Source of the DNA: VRUE01 sp963718775
GTDB lineage: Bacteria > Actinomycetota > Thermoleophilia > Solirubrobacterales > 70-9
Direction of reading: 5' to 3'
NCBI GenBank assembly: GCA_963718775.1
Contig: OY970377.1
Span: 1,364,001-1,428,000, forward strand
Length of the DNA stretch: 64,000 nucleotides
Shown piece by piece: positions 35,448 to 43,315 of this stretch (position 1 is the first letter of the stretch; each line of letters starts with the position of its first letter). A program made the translations under genes and the position numbers. The notes beneath the pieces were generated by a model, which saw only the letters and a program-made list of their open reading frames with translations, was not told the origin of the DNA and ran no database searches.

Positions 35448-36815
35448 GTGGCTGATTCCTACGACGTGATCGTCATCGGCGGGGGCCCGGGCGGCTATGT
35501 GGCCGCGATCCGTGCCGCCCAGCTGGGCAAGAAGACCGCCGTTGTCGAGCGCGACAAGCCGGGCGGGCGTTGCCTCAATTACGCCTGCATCCCGGCCAAG
35601 ACCGTGCTGCGCACGGCCGAGATCTACGACCAGGCGCGCGACAGCGCTGAGCTCGGCGTCGTCGCCAAGGACGTCTCGATCGATTGGGAGGCGCTGGGCA
35701 AGCGCCGCGCCGCCGTCTCGGAATCGCTCTCCAACGGCGTCAAGATGCTCTGGGACAAGAACAAGATCGCCCTGATCGAGGGCGAGGGCTCGCTCACCGC
35801 CGAGGGCAACGTCAAGGTCGGCGACGAGGTGTATGAGGCCGGCACGGTCGTCCTCGCCACCGGCTCGGCGGCGCTGCCGATCCCCGGCGTCGAGTTCGGC
35901 GGCCGCGTCGTCGACACCTGGGGCGCCTGGTCGCTGCCCGAGCAGCCGCAGAAGATCGCCGTGGTCGGCGCCGGCGCCTCCGGCTGTGAGATCGCCTCCG
36001 CCTACGGGCGCTTCGGCACCGAGGTGCTGCTGATCGAGATGCTCGACCAGATCCTCCCCGCCGAGGACAAGGACATGGCCCGGGTCGTCGAGCGCGCCTT
36101 CAAGAAGCAGAACGTGACGATCTCCACCGGCGCTCCGGTCGAGAACGTCGAGGCCGGCGAGAGCTCCGTCAAGCTCACCTACGGGGACAACTCGACCGAG
36201 GTCGACTACCTCTGCATCGCCGGTGGCCGCTCCGCCGACGTCGAGGGGCTCGGCCTCGCCGACGCCGGGGTCGAGCTGGCCGAGAACGGCAAGGTCAAGG
36301 TCGACGAGTACAACCGCACTTCGAACCCGAAGGTCTACGCGATCGGCGACCTGGTCAATGCCAAGGCGCTCGCCCACAAGGCCTCCGAGGAGGGCGTCGT
36401 CGCGGTCGAGCACGCGGCCGGCGAGAAGACCCACCCTGTCGACCAGAATCTCGTCGCCGGGGCGACCTTCTGCCACCCGCAGGTGGCCAGCGTCGGCCTC
36501 ACCGAGGCGGCCGCCAAGGAGGCCGGGCACGACGTCAAGGTCGGCAAGCAGAAGCTCGGCGGGGTCGGCGGCGCCACCGTCTACGACGACAAAGACGGCA
36601 TGGTCAAGCTCGTCGTCGACTCCAAGTACGGCGAGATCCTCGGCGCCCACATCGTCGGCAACCGCGCCTGCGACATGATCGCCGAGCTGATCGCGACGAT
36701 GGCCCTTGAGGGCGGCTATCAGGAGCTGGCCCAGATCGTCCATCCCCACCCGACGATCTCCGAGGCGATTCCCGAAGCGGCCCGCGCCGTCGACGGCCGG
36801 GCAATTCACGCCTGA
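35448..36815 (+). CDS. lpdA: Dihydrolipoyl dehydrogenase (E3)
   Basis: E3 reoxidises dihydrolipoamide of 2-oxoacid dehydrogenases with NAD+. FAD binding is shown by VIVIGGGPGGYVAAIRAAQ; the redox disulfide is GGRCLNYACIPAKT; the NAD site is IAVVGAGASGCEIAS; the second FAD motif is YAIGDLVNAKALAH; the catalytic His-Glu is in HPHPTISEAIPEA. GTG start. It serves pdhABC encoded 1.4 kb downstream and probably glycine cleavage. Confidence 0.95.
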   Translation: MADSYDVIVIGGGPGGYVAAIRAAQLGKKTAVVERDKPGGRCLNYACIPAKTVLRTAEIYDQARDSAELGVVAKDVSIDWEALGKRRAAVSESLSNGVKMLWDKNKIALIEGEGSLTAEGNVKVGDEVYEAGTVVLATGSAALPIPGVEFGGRVVDTWGAWSLPEQPQKIAVVGAGASGCEIASAYGRFGTEVLLIEMLDQILPAEDKDMARVVERAFKKQNVTISTGAPVENVEAGESSVKLTYGDNSTEVDYLCIAGGRSADVEGLGLADAGVELAENGKVKVDEYNRTSNPKVYAIGDLVNAKALAHKASEEGVVAVEHAAGEKTHPVDQNLVAGATFCHPQVASVGLTEAAAKEAGHDVKVGKQKLGGVGGATVYDDKDGMVKLVVDSKYGEILGAHIVGNRACDMIAELIATMALEGGYQELAQIVHPHPTISEAIPEAARAVDGRAIHA

Positions 36816-36832
36816 GCGGCCGGGCAGGCGTG

Positions 36833-37256
36833 TCAGCCTGAGCTGGGCGGCAGCTCGATCGTCTCGATGCCGAGCTCAGCAGCGATCGCAAGCACGGGCC
36901 TGTCTGCGCTTGCGATCCGGTCGCCGGACCGAGCGGCAGCGAGGAGAACGGCATCGGCGAGAGAGATCCGACGTTCGGAGCGGTGATAGTGCGCCGCTCG
37001 AAGCTCCCCCGCCCGTCGAGCAAGGGGCAGATCGACCGGGATTGAAGCGATGGGCCCCTCGAGCAAGGGCTCGACCAATTCGGCCATCCGCGCGGGAGGG
37101 AAACCCTTCCGCCTGATCCCAACGTCGAAGACCTCGGCGATGTTCGCTGCCAGTCATCGCGGTCCTGCCTTCGCGCAAAAGTGACAGCACTCGGTCCATG
37201 GCCGGCTCGGCGAGCAATACCGCGAGCAAGGCGTTGGCGTCGAGAAGAACGTTCAC
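36833..37256 (-). pseudogene. PIN-domain toxin with a frameshift
   Basis: The first frame (GTG 37256) gives NVLLDANALLAVLLAEPAMD with the first catalytic Asp and runs to TAMTG. The second gives ANIAEVFDVGIRRKGFPPAR, then SLADAVLLAAARSGDRIAS with the later acidic residues. Removing one G near 37155-37161 joins them as TAMTAANIAEVFD and yields a normal 140-residue PIN protein. GTG overlaps the antitoxin stop (GTGA). As read, the toxin would be inactive. Confidence 0.82.
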
Positions 37257-37507
37257 TTCCCGTACTTGCGCTCTTCGATTTCGCGTTCCGCTTCGCGCTC
37301 TTCCTGACGGATCGTGTCCAGGCCCGGCCCATGACCTTGGCCCGCGAAGGCCCCCGCCGCGGCGGAGATCGGGTCGTCGGGAGCGGGCTTGAGGACGATC
37401 TCCTCGCCGCGGTCCTCCAGCGTCACGGTCGTCGTCCCCCAGCGCTTGCGGATCGGTGCCGGGATCGAGACCTGGCCGCCCTTGCTGATTTTCATGCGCT
37501 TCTTCAT
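37253..37507 (-). CDS. AbrB/MazE-type antitoxin
   Basis: The N-terminal SpoVT-AbrB swapped-hairpin DNA-binding motif is visible as ISKGGQVSIPAPIRKRWG, followed by VTLEDRGEEIVLKPAP. The acidic C-terminal helix should wrap the PIN toxin. ATG 37507 is used; 37495 and 37537 are possible. It overlaps the toxin start by 4 bases. Confidence 0.82.
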   Translation of the reverse strand: MKKRMKISKGGQVSIPAPIRKRWGTTTVTLEDRGEEIVLKPAPDDPISAAAGAFAGQGHGPGLDTIRQEEREAEREIEERKYGK

Positions 37508-37572
37508 GAGCATTGAAATTACCATGAGATACCTCACTCCCCCGCTCGGTCATGGCCACATAAGGTCGTTGC

Positions 37573-38169
37573 GTGGCCGATCCCTCCCCCCGCGCGACCT
37601 TCTACTTCGACCTCGGCTCGCCCTACGCGTACCTGACCGCGGAGCGGATCAGCGGGCTCTTCGCCGAGGCGGAGCTGGAGCAGCCTGAGTGGCAGCCAGT
37701 CCTGCTCGGTGGCCTGTTCCGGGCCTTCGACCGGGACTCATGGTCGAAGGGCCCCGGACGGGACGAGGGGATCGCCGAGATCGAGCGGCGCGCCGCCGCC
37801 TACGGACTGCCGCCGCTGGCCTGGCCAGATCCATGGCCGGGCAACACGCTCTTCGCGATGCGCGTCGCCACCTTCGCCAAGCAGACCGGCCGCACCGTCT
37901 CCTTCGCCCTCGCCGCCTTCCGCCAGGCCTTCGCCGCCGGGCGCGACCTCTCCGAGCCCGACAACGTGCTGATCGCCGCCGCTGCCTGCGAGCTGCATCC
38001 CAACGCCCTGCTCAAAGCGGTCGAGACCGAAATCGTCAAGAACGCCCTGCGCGAGGCGACGGATTCGGCCGCCGAGCTGGGCGTCTTCGGCGTCCCCTCG
38101 CTGGTCGTCGACGGCGAGGTCTTCTGGGGTGACGACAAACTCGAGGAGGCGGTCTCCGCCGCTAGCTAA
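37573..38169 (+). CDS. DsbA-family HCCA-isomerase-like protein
   Basis: The 198-residue protein has the DsbA/GST-kappa-like fold of 2-hydroxychromene-2-carboxylate isomerases: FYFDLGSPYAYLTAER at the N-terminus, GNTLFAMRVATFA in the helical insert, and ELGVFGVPSLVVDGEVFWG (cis-proline loop) at the end. There is no CxxC, so redox catalysis is unlikely. GTG start. Located 10 bp before pdhA. Confidence 0.85.
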   Translation: MADPSPRATFYFDLGSPYAYLTAERISGLFAEAELEQPEWQPVLLGGLFRAFDRDSWSKGPGRDEGIAEIERRAAAYGLPPLAWPDPWPGNTLFAMRVATFAKQTGRTVSFALAAFRQAFAAGRDLSEPDNVLIAAAACELHPNALLKAVETEIVKNALREATDSAAELGVFGVPSLVVDGEVFWGDDKLEEAVSAAS

Positions 38170-38179
38170 GGTCAGGGCA

Positions 38180-39379
38180 GTGGCCGATCTCCCCGACGCT
38201 CCCACCTGTTACGAGCTGCTCGCGCGGATGGCGCTGATCCGCCGCTTCGAGGAGGAGGCGGGACGCCAGTACCAGCGGGCCAAGGCCGGGGGATTCCTGC
38301 ACCTGGCGATCGGCGAGGAGGCGACGATCGTCGGCACCGCCTCGGTGATGCGCGACGAGGACTACCTGATCGGCACCTACCGGACGCACGGCCACGCGAT
38401 CGCCCGGGGGACCGAGCCCAAGCACGTGATGGCCGAGCTGTTCGGCCGCGTCGACGGGACCAGCGGCGGCCGCGGCGGCTCGATGCACATCTTCGACCGC
38501 GAGAACCGCTTCATGGGCGGCTACGGAATCGTCGGCGGCAACCTGCCGATAGCGGCCGGCCTCGCCCTCTCCTCCGAGTACAAGAGCGAAGACGCCGTCA
38601 CCGTCTGCATGTTCGGCGACGGCGCCTCCAACGCCGGCAACTTCGGCGAGACGATGAACCTGGCGGCGCTGTGGAGCCTGCCGATCCTCTTCCTGGTCGA
38701 GAACAACCTCTACGGGATGGGCACCTCGGTCGAGCGCCACTCGGCCCAGACCGACCTCTCCAAGAAGGCGGAGGGCTACGGCATCCCCGGCCAGCGAATC
38801 GACGGCATGGATGTGCTCGCCGTGCGCGAGGCGGTCGCCGAGGGGATCCGGCTGGCCCGCGAGGAGCGCCGGCCGACCATGCTCGAGGCCTTCACCTACC
38901 GCTACCGCGGCCACTCCGCCGCCGATCCCGAGGTCTATCGCGAGCGCGAGGAGGTCGAGGAGTGGCGCGAGAAAGACCCGATCGAGAGCTTCGCCCAGCG
39001 CTGCGTCGAGGCGGGCGTGCTGGGCGAGCGCGAGGTCAGCGAGGTACGCGAGAAGGCCGAGCAGACGGTGCTGGCGGCGGTCGAGTTCGCCGACGCCTCG
39101 CCGGAGCCGGCGCTCGACACGCTCTACGAGAGCCTCTACGTGCTCGACAGCGCTGCGGGCTGGTACGCGGTAGACGAGCGCAGCCCCGAGCCGCACCGCG
39201 GCGAGCGCGAGGGGGACATGCCGGCAGCGGCTCGCGAGCTGGCCGAAGCCGGCGCCGCCTACGCCGGCCAGCCGGACGGGCCGCGTCCCCAGGGCAGGCC
39301 GAATCCAGCCGAGAGCGGCGACGCCCGGGAGGGCACCGAGCCGGAGGTCGCCGAGGAGCGCGAGGAGGCCGCGGACTGA
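38180..39379 (+). CDS. pdhA: Pyruvate dehydrogenase E1 alpha subunit
   Basis: E1 decarboxylates pyruvate on thiamine pyrophosphate. Signatures are GGFLHLAIGEEA, YRTHGHAIARG, GTSGGRGGSMHIF and the TPP motif GDGASNAGNFGETMN with YRYRGHSAADPE. Homology ends near residue 320; the last ~80 residues are a charged, low-complexity tail. GTG 38180. The stop overlaps the pdhB ATG by one base. Substrate could be another 2-oxoacid, but the E1 alpha signatures fit pyruvate or acetoin types. Confidence 0.92.
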   Translation: MADLPDAPTCYELLARMALIRRFEEEAGRQYQRAKAGGFLHLAIGEEATIVGTASVMRDEDYLIGTYRTHGHAIARGTEPKHVMAELFGRVDGTSGGRGGSMHIFDRENRFMGGYGIVGGNLPIAAGLALSSEYKSEDAVTVCMFGDGASNAGNFGETMNLAALWSLPILFLVENNLYGMGTSVERHSAQTDLSKKAEGYGIPGQRIDGMDVLAVREAVAEGIRLAREERRPTMLEAFTYRYRGHSAADPEVYREREEVEEWREKDPIESFAQRCVEAGVLGEREVSEVREKAEQTVLAAVEFADASPEPALDTLYESLYVLDSAAGWYAVDERSPEPHRGEREGDMPAAARELAEAGAAYAGQPDGPRPQGRPNPAESGDAREGTEPEVAEEREEAAD

Positions 39380-40365
39380 TGGCGGAGCAACGGATGCGAG
39401 AGGCCCTGCGCGACGCGATGGCCGAGGAGATGCGGCGCGACGAGGGCGTCTTCGTGATGGGCGAGGACGTCGGCGTCTTCCAGGGCGCCTTCAAGGTGAC
39501 CGAGGGGCTGCTCGAGGAGTTCGGCGAGCGGCGGGTGCGCGACACGCCGATCTCCGAGAACACGATCGTCGGCGCCGGGGTCGGCGCGGCGATGGGCGGT
39601 CTGCGGCCGATCGTCGAGCTGATGACGGTCAACTTCTCGTTGCTGGCGCTCGACCAGATCGTCAACCACGCCGCGGCGATCCCTTACATGTTCAACGGCC
39701 AGGCGCGGGTGCCGATGGTGGTGCGAATGCCGGGCGGCGGTGGGCATCAGCTCGGCCCCACCCACTCGCACAGCTTCGAGGCGCTCTTCCTGCAGGTGCC
39801 GGGGCTGCTCGTCGCCTGCCCCTCGACCCCGGGCGACGGCAAGGCGCTGCTGAAGGCGGCGATCCGCGACGACAACCCGGTCATCTTCATCGAGCACGAG
39901 AACCTCTACGGCCGCCGCGGCGAGGTCGCCGAGGACGACGAGATCCTCCGCTTCGGCGAGGCGGCAGTGCGGCGCGAGGGCTCCGACGTAACCATCATCG
40001 GCATCCTCAAGATGGCCCACGTCGCCGAGGACGCCGCGCGGGTGCTCGCCCACGAGCACGGCGTCGAGGCCGAGGTGATCGACCCGCGCACGTTGCGACC
40101 GCTCGATCTCGACACGATCCTCGCCTCGGTGCGCAAGACCAACCGCGCGGTGATCGTCGAGGAGGGCTGGCCGCACGGCGGCGTCGGCGCCAACCTGGCG
40201 ACCCTGATCACCGAGCAGGCCTTCGACGACCTCGACGCGCCGGTGCAGCGGGTCACCGGGGCCGACGTGCACATGCCATATTCACGGCGCTTGGAGCAGG
40301 CAGCGATCCCACACGAGGAGCACGTCGTCAAGGCGGCCCTGGCCGCCCTGGAGGGCTCGATCTGA
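39379..40365 (+). CDS. pdhB: Pyruvate dehydrogenase E1 beta subunit
   Basis: The beta subunit completes the TPP site. Signatures are MGEDVGVFQGAFKVT, RVRDTPISENTIVGAGVGAA, MTVNFSLLALDQIVNHAAAI, and HSHSFEALFLQVPGLLVACP. The C-terminal transketolase domain has VIDPRTLRPLDLDTI and VIVEEGWPHGGVGA. It overlaps pdhA and pdhC by one base each, so the three are translationally coupled. Confidence 0.94.
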   Translation: MAEQRMREALRDAMAEEMRRDEGVFVMGEDVGVFQGAFKVTEGLLEEFGERRVRDTPISENTIVGAGVGAAMGGLRPIVELMTVNFSLLALDQIVNHAAAIPYMFNGQARVPMVVRMPGGGGHQLGPTHSHSFEALFLQVPGLLVACPSTPGDGKALLKAAIRDDNPVIFIEHENLYGRRGEVAEDDEILRFGEAAVRREGSDVTIIGILKMAHVAEDAARVLAHEHGVEAEVIDPRTLRPLDLDTILASVRKTNRAVIVEEGWPHGGVGANLATLITEQAFDDLDAPVQRVTGADVHMPYSRRLEQAAIPHEEHVVKAALAALEGSI

Positions 40366-41681
40366 TGGCCGACGTGGTGATGCCGAGGCTGTCGGACTCG
40401 ATGGAGGAGGGGACGATTCTCCAATGGCTGAAACAGGTCGGCGATGACGTCGCCATTGGTGATGAGCTTGTGGAGATTGAGACGGACAAGGCCAACATGG
40501 CTTACGAATCGGACCTTGCGGGGACGCTCAGCGAGATCCTCGTTCAGGAGGGTGAGACCGTGGCTATCGGCGAGCCGATTGCGCGGATTGGGGATTCGGA
40601 TGGAGGGACCAGCCGCTCGACCGCGGGTCCTGTCGCCGCAGGGGACCCACCGCCCCCTGCGGTAGCTAAAGCTTCCTCGGGGGCGGTCCCCCCTACGGCG
40701 CCACCCGCGGATGAGACCGGGGGCGGGCCGCCCGAGAGTGCCAACGGAAGCGACCGTCCGAAGGCGTCACCGGTGGCTCGGAGGATCGCCAAGGAGAAGC
40801 AGCTGGATCTCTCAAAGCTTCAGGGCTCGGGGCCCGGTGGGCGCATCGTCAAGGCCGATGTCGAAGCGGCAGCTTCCGCGGGTGGCGCGGACTCGGGGGG
40901 GCCGAGAACGGAGGCGCAGCCCCCGCCCGCAGGCCCCCCCGAGGTCGTGACAGGACCCGCGGTCGAGAGTGTCCGTCCCGAGACAGCCAAGGGCGAGGTC
41001 AGCTACGAAGAGCTTTCGAAGCTGCAATCGACGATTTCTCGTCGGATGTCGGAGTCGAAGGCGACTGCGCCGCACTTTTACCTCGAGGCGGAGATCGACA
41101 TGAGTCGGCTGGTCGAGGCTCGCAAGCAGATAAAGGCTGCAGCCGGCGAGGGCGACGTGGTGCCTTCTTTCAACGACATGGTCGTCAAGGCCTGCGCGCT
41201 GGCGTTGCGGGAGCATCCGCGGGCGAACGGCGCCTACCGGGACGGGCGGTTCGAGCTCTACTCGCGGGTCAACGTCGGAGTCGCCGTCTCCGCTCGTGAT
41301 GCGCTCGTGGTGCCCACGGTCTTCGACGCCGATCAGAAGAACCTGCGGCAGATCGCCTCCGACTCTCGCGCCCTTGCGCAACGGGTGCGGGACGGGCAGA
41401 TCACGCCGCCGGAGCTTTCGGGGGCGACCTTCACGGTCTCCAACCTGGGCATGTTCGGGATCGACAGCTTCGCCGCCGTGATCAACCCGCCGCAGGCAGC
41501 GATCCTCGCTGTCGGAGCGATCGCCGAGCGCCCCGTGGTCCGCGACGGCGAGCTGGCCACTGCCCACCTGATGCGAGTCAACCTCGCCTGCGACCATCGC
41601 ATCCTCTACGGCGCCCCCGCCGCCGAATTCCTAGCCAGGATCCGCTCCCTTTTGGAAGAGCCTCTTTCTCTAGCTCTCTGA
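40365..41681 (+). CDS. pdhC: Pyruvate dehydrogenase E2, dihydrolipoyl acyltransferase
   Basis: The lipoyl domain (1-77) has the lipoylated K42 in EIETDKANMAYESD. A proline/alanine linker is followed by the E3-binding domain (ASPVARRIAKEKQLDLSKL ... GPGGRIVKADV, ~131-165). A second linker precedes the acyltransferase core ending ACDHRILYGAPAAEFL, where the usual DHRxxDG Asp is Tyr. Both linkers coincide with palindromic elements (40621-40710 and 40876-40962). The TGA stop forms part of the hairpin that holds the IS110 element. Confidence 0.94.
   Translation: MADVVMPRLSDSMEEGTILQWLKQVGDDVAIGDELVEIETDKANMAYESDLAGTLSEILVQEGETVAIGEPIARIGDSDGGTSRSTAGPVAAGDPPPPAVAKASSGAVPPTAPPADETGGGPPESANGSDRPKASPVARRIAKEKQLDLSKLQGSGPGGRIVKADVEAAASAGGADSGGPRTEAQPPPAGPPEVVTGPAVESVRPETAKGEVSYEELSKLQSTISRRMSESKATAPHFYLEAEIDMSRLVEARKQIKAAAGEGDVVPSFNDMVVKACALALREHPRANGAYRDGRFELYSRVNVGVAVSARDALVVPTVFDADQKNLRQIASDSRALAQRVRDGQITPPELSGATFTVSNLGMFGIDSFAAVINPPQAAILAVGAIAERPVVRDGELATAHLMRVNLACDHRILYGAPAAEFLARIRSLLEEPLSLAL
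40621..40710. repeat. Palindromic element in pdhC linker 1
   Basis: Outer arms CCGCGGGT (40621-40628) and ACCCGCGG (40703-40710) match those of the 40876 copy, with CCTGTC and GGCGCCACCC adjoining. The interior differs and has its own stem CCGCAGGGG/CCCCTGCGG. The 90 bp keep the frame and encode a proline/alanine linker. Confidence 0.65.
40876..40962. repeat. 87-bp palindromic element in pdhC linker 2
   Basis: Outer arms CCGCGGGT and ACCCGCGG enclose a hairpin with CTCGGGGGGGCC-type arms. Its reverse complement is the same as 44405-44491 apart from two bases. Length is 29 codons, so the pdhC frame is kept. Confidence 0.85.
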
Positions 41682-41696
41682 GAGGGCGCGCGGCCA
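41678..41696. repeat. Left arm of the hairpin flanking the IS
   Basis: CTGAGAGGGCGCGCGGCCA, exact complement of 43297-43315. It includes the pdhC stop codon. With the right arm it would form a bidirectional terminator if the IS were removed. Confidence 0.8.
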
Positions 41697-41744
41697 AGCA
41701 GATCAAGACCGTATGGAGAGCTGACCGACTCCAGCGGTAGGTAG

Positions 41745-41803
41745 GTCGGCACCCCGCGCATGAAAGTGCGGGGACTGGGCCGCAGGGCGGACCTGCGGCC
41801 GAC
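41745..41803 (+). ncRNA. Structured leader of the IS (bridge-RNA candidate)
   Basis: GTCGG (41745-41749) pairs with CCGAC (41799-41803) around two hairpins: CCCCGC/GCGGGG (41752-41757 with 41768-41773) and GCCGCAGG/CCTGCGGC (41779-41786 with 41792-41799). The one-base overlap at 41799 means the outer stem and second hairpin compete for one base. It lies just before the transposase, where IS110-group bridge RNAs are encoded. Confidence 0.45.
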
Positions 41804-41827
41804 ACCCCAATCATGGGAGGTGCCGAC

Positions 41828-42916
41828 ATGGCTCAGCCTAAAAGCGTGGTCGGCCTCGACGTCCACGCCACCCAAACCCACGCCTGCGTTCTTTGCCCCG
41901 AGACAGGCGAGCTTCGCTCCAAACGCTTGAACGGCCCGCCCCGGCGGGCCCTGGACTTTCTCGAAGGGCTCCACGCTCCCGTCCTCGCCGTCTATGAGGC
42001 AGGGCCGACGGGCTATGGCCTCGCTCGTGGCGCCGTCGAGCGCGACCTCGACGTGCGCATCTGCGCGCCGGGGTCGATCCCAAAAGCGCCGAGCGATCGG
42101 GTGAAGACCGACCGCCGCGATGCCGAGCGCCTGGCGCGCCTGTGCCTCGCCGGCGAACTGTCCTTCGTGCGCGTGCCGAGCCCCGAGGAGGAGCGCTTTC
42201 GCGACCTCGCCCGTTGTCGAGGGGCAATCCGCGCCGATTTGATGCGCGCTCGCCACCGGGTGGGCAAGTTCCTGCTGCGCCGCGAGTTGCGCTGGGGAGG
42301 CCCGGGCTCGGCCTGGACGCAGGCCCACTGGCGCTGGCTGGCGGGGATCGAGTTCTCCGACGGCGCCTCCAGTGCCGTGCTCGCCGACTACCTGAGTGCC
42401 GTGAGGGCGCTTGAGCAGCGTCGTGGCGTGGCCGAGCGGGCGATCGAGGAGGGCTGGCCCGAGTCTCCCTGGGCCGAGACGATCGCGCGGTTGCGCTGCC
42501 TGCGGGGCATCGACACGCTGACGGCGCTCGGGCTTTGCGGGGAGGCTGGAGACCTGCGGCGCTTTGAGCGCCCGGCGTCGCTGATGGCCTACTTCGGCAT
42601 CGTGCCCTCCGAGCACTCCTCAGGGGGGCAGCGGCGGCGCGGCCCGATCACCAAGGCGGGCTCCGCGCATGCCCGCCGGTTGCTGGTCGAGGCCGCCCAC
42701 CACTACCGCCACGCGCCCAGGGTGGCGGGGTCGCTGGAGCGTCGCCAGCGCGGCGTCGACCCACGAGCGTGTGAGATCGGCTGGCGCGCTCAGGTCCGCC
42801 TGCATCGTCGCTGGCAACGGTTGCGGGTGGAGCGGGGCAAGCCCGCCAACGTGGTCAGGATCGCCCTGGCACGCGAGCTCGGCTGCTTTGTGTGGGAGGT
42901 GGGGCAGCTGGACTGA
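41828..42916 (+). CDS. IS110-family transposase
   Basis: The N-terminal DEDD (RuvC-like) domain starts VVGLDVHATQTHACV, with LAVYEAGPTGYGLAR and VKTDRRDAERLARL. The C-terminal Transposase_20 domain has LRCLRGIDTLTALGLC, FERPASLMAYFGIVPSE and the serine region SSGGQRRRGPITKAGSAHAR. It is an RNA-guided recombinase family. ATG 41828 has GGGAGG 7 bases upstream; 41813 is less likely. It appears intact (362 residues). Confidence 0.93.
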   Translation: MAQPKSVVGLDVHATQTHACVLCPETGELRSKRLNGPPRRALDFLEGLHAPVLAVYEAGPTGYGLARGAVERDLDVRICAPGSIPKAPSDRVKTDRRDAERLARLCLAGELSFVRVPSPEEERFRDLARCRGAIRADLMRARHRVGKFLLRRELRWGGPGSAWTQAHWRWLAGIEFSDGASSAVLADYLSAVRALEQRRGVAERAIEEGWPESPWAETIARLRCLRGIDTLTALGLCGEAGDLRRFERPASLMAYFGIVPSEHSSGGQRRRGPITKAGSAHARRLLVEAAHHYRHAPRVAGSLERRQRGVDPRACEIGWRAQVRLHRRWQRLRVERGKPANVVRIALARELGCFVWEVGQLD

Positions 42917-43296
42917 GCGAGCGGGGAAACCAACGCGCCCTCGACGACGCTGTCGGGGCGGCACGAGATCAACGAAGGCCAGCACGTCGCCGCAGGGCGG
43001 CCTGCGCTGCGTCCTGGGGCAACCGGCGGGGATTCCCGCCGGCCGCGCCCGCTTCAAGACTGCAGGCCACGCGACGAATCGGCGGTCATGGGGTAGCCAG
43101 TCCCCGCATATGAGGCTGACGATGCAGTCGACGCGTCTGGAATTTGCTCGTGTCGCCCCGAGAGCGCCGCGACACCGTGGTCGCGGTCCCTCAGGGACCC
43201 GTTCGATCCTGCCCGCTTGACGAGGGGCTCTCCATATGAGGACGCAGGGAGCGAAGCGTGCACCGCACGTGAGCGACCGAGGACGCCGATATGCGC
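42917..43296 (+). other. 3' non-coding end of the IS
   Basis: About 380 bp without a credible gene. It contains several short hairpins (for example CGGCGGGGATTCCCGCCG near 43022-43041 and GGTCCCTCAGGGACC near 43186-43200), repeated CATATGAGG motifs, and GCTCTCCATA (43227-43236), which is the complement of TATGGAGAGC at 41712-41721. This could host a bridge RNA of the IS1111 type. Confidence 0.5.
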
Positions 43297-43315
43297 TGGC
43301 CGCGCGCCCTCTCAG
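43297..43315. repeat. Right arm of the hairpin flanking the IS
   Basis: TGGCCGCGCGCCCTCTCAG, exact complement of 41678-41696. It includes the stop codon of the leftward membrane gene. Confidence 0.8.

Larger units (their letters stand above)
41697..43296 (+). mobile_element. IS110-family insertion sequence
   Basis: About 1.6 kb between the two 19-bp arms holds an IS110-type transposase gene, a structured 5' leader and a 380-bp 3' non-coding end. IS110 elements usually lack true terminal inverted repeats, and the arms here end exactly at the stop codons of the two convergent flanking genes. They therefore look like the target hairpin and not IS ends. Exact ends are not determined. Confidence 0.8.

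Noticed and set aside
41678..43315. The 19-bp inverted arms as terminal inverted repeats of the IS
   Set aside because: They contain the stop codons of both flanking genes and IS110 elements normally lack such ends, so a split target hairpin fits better.
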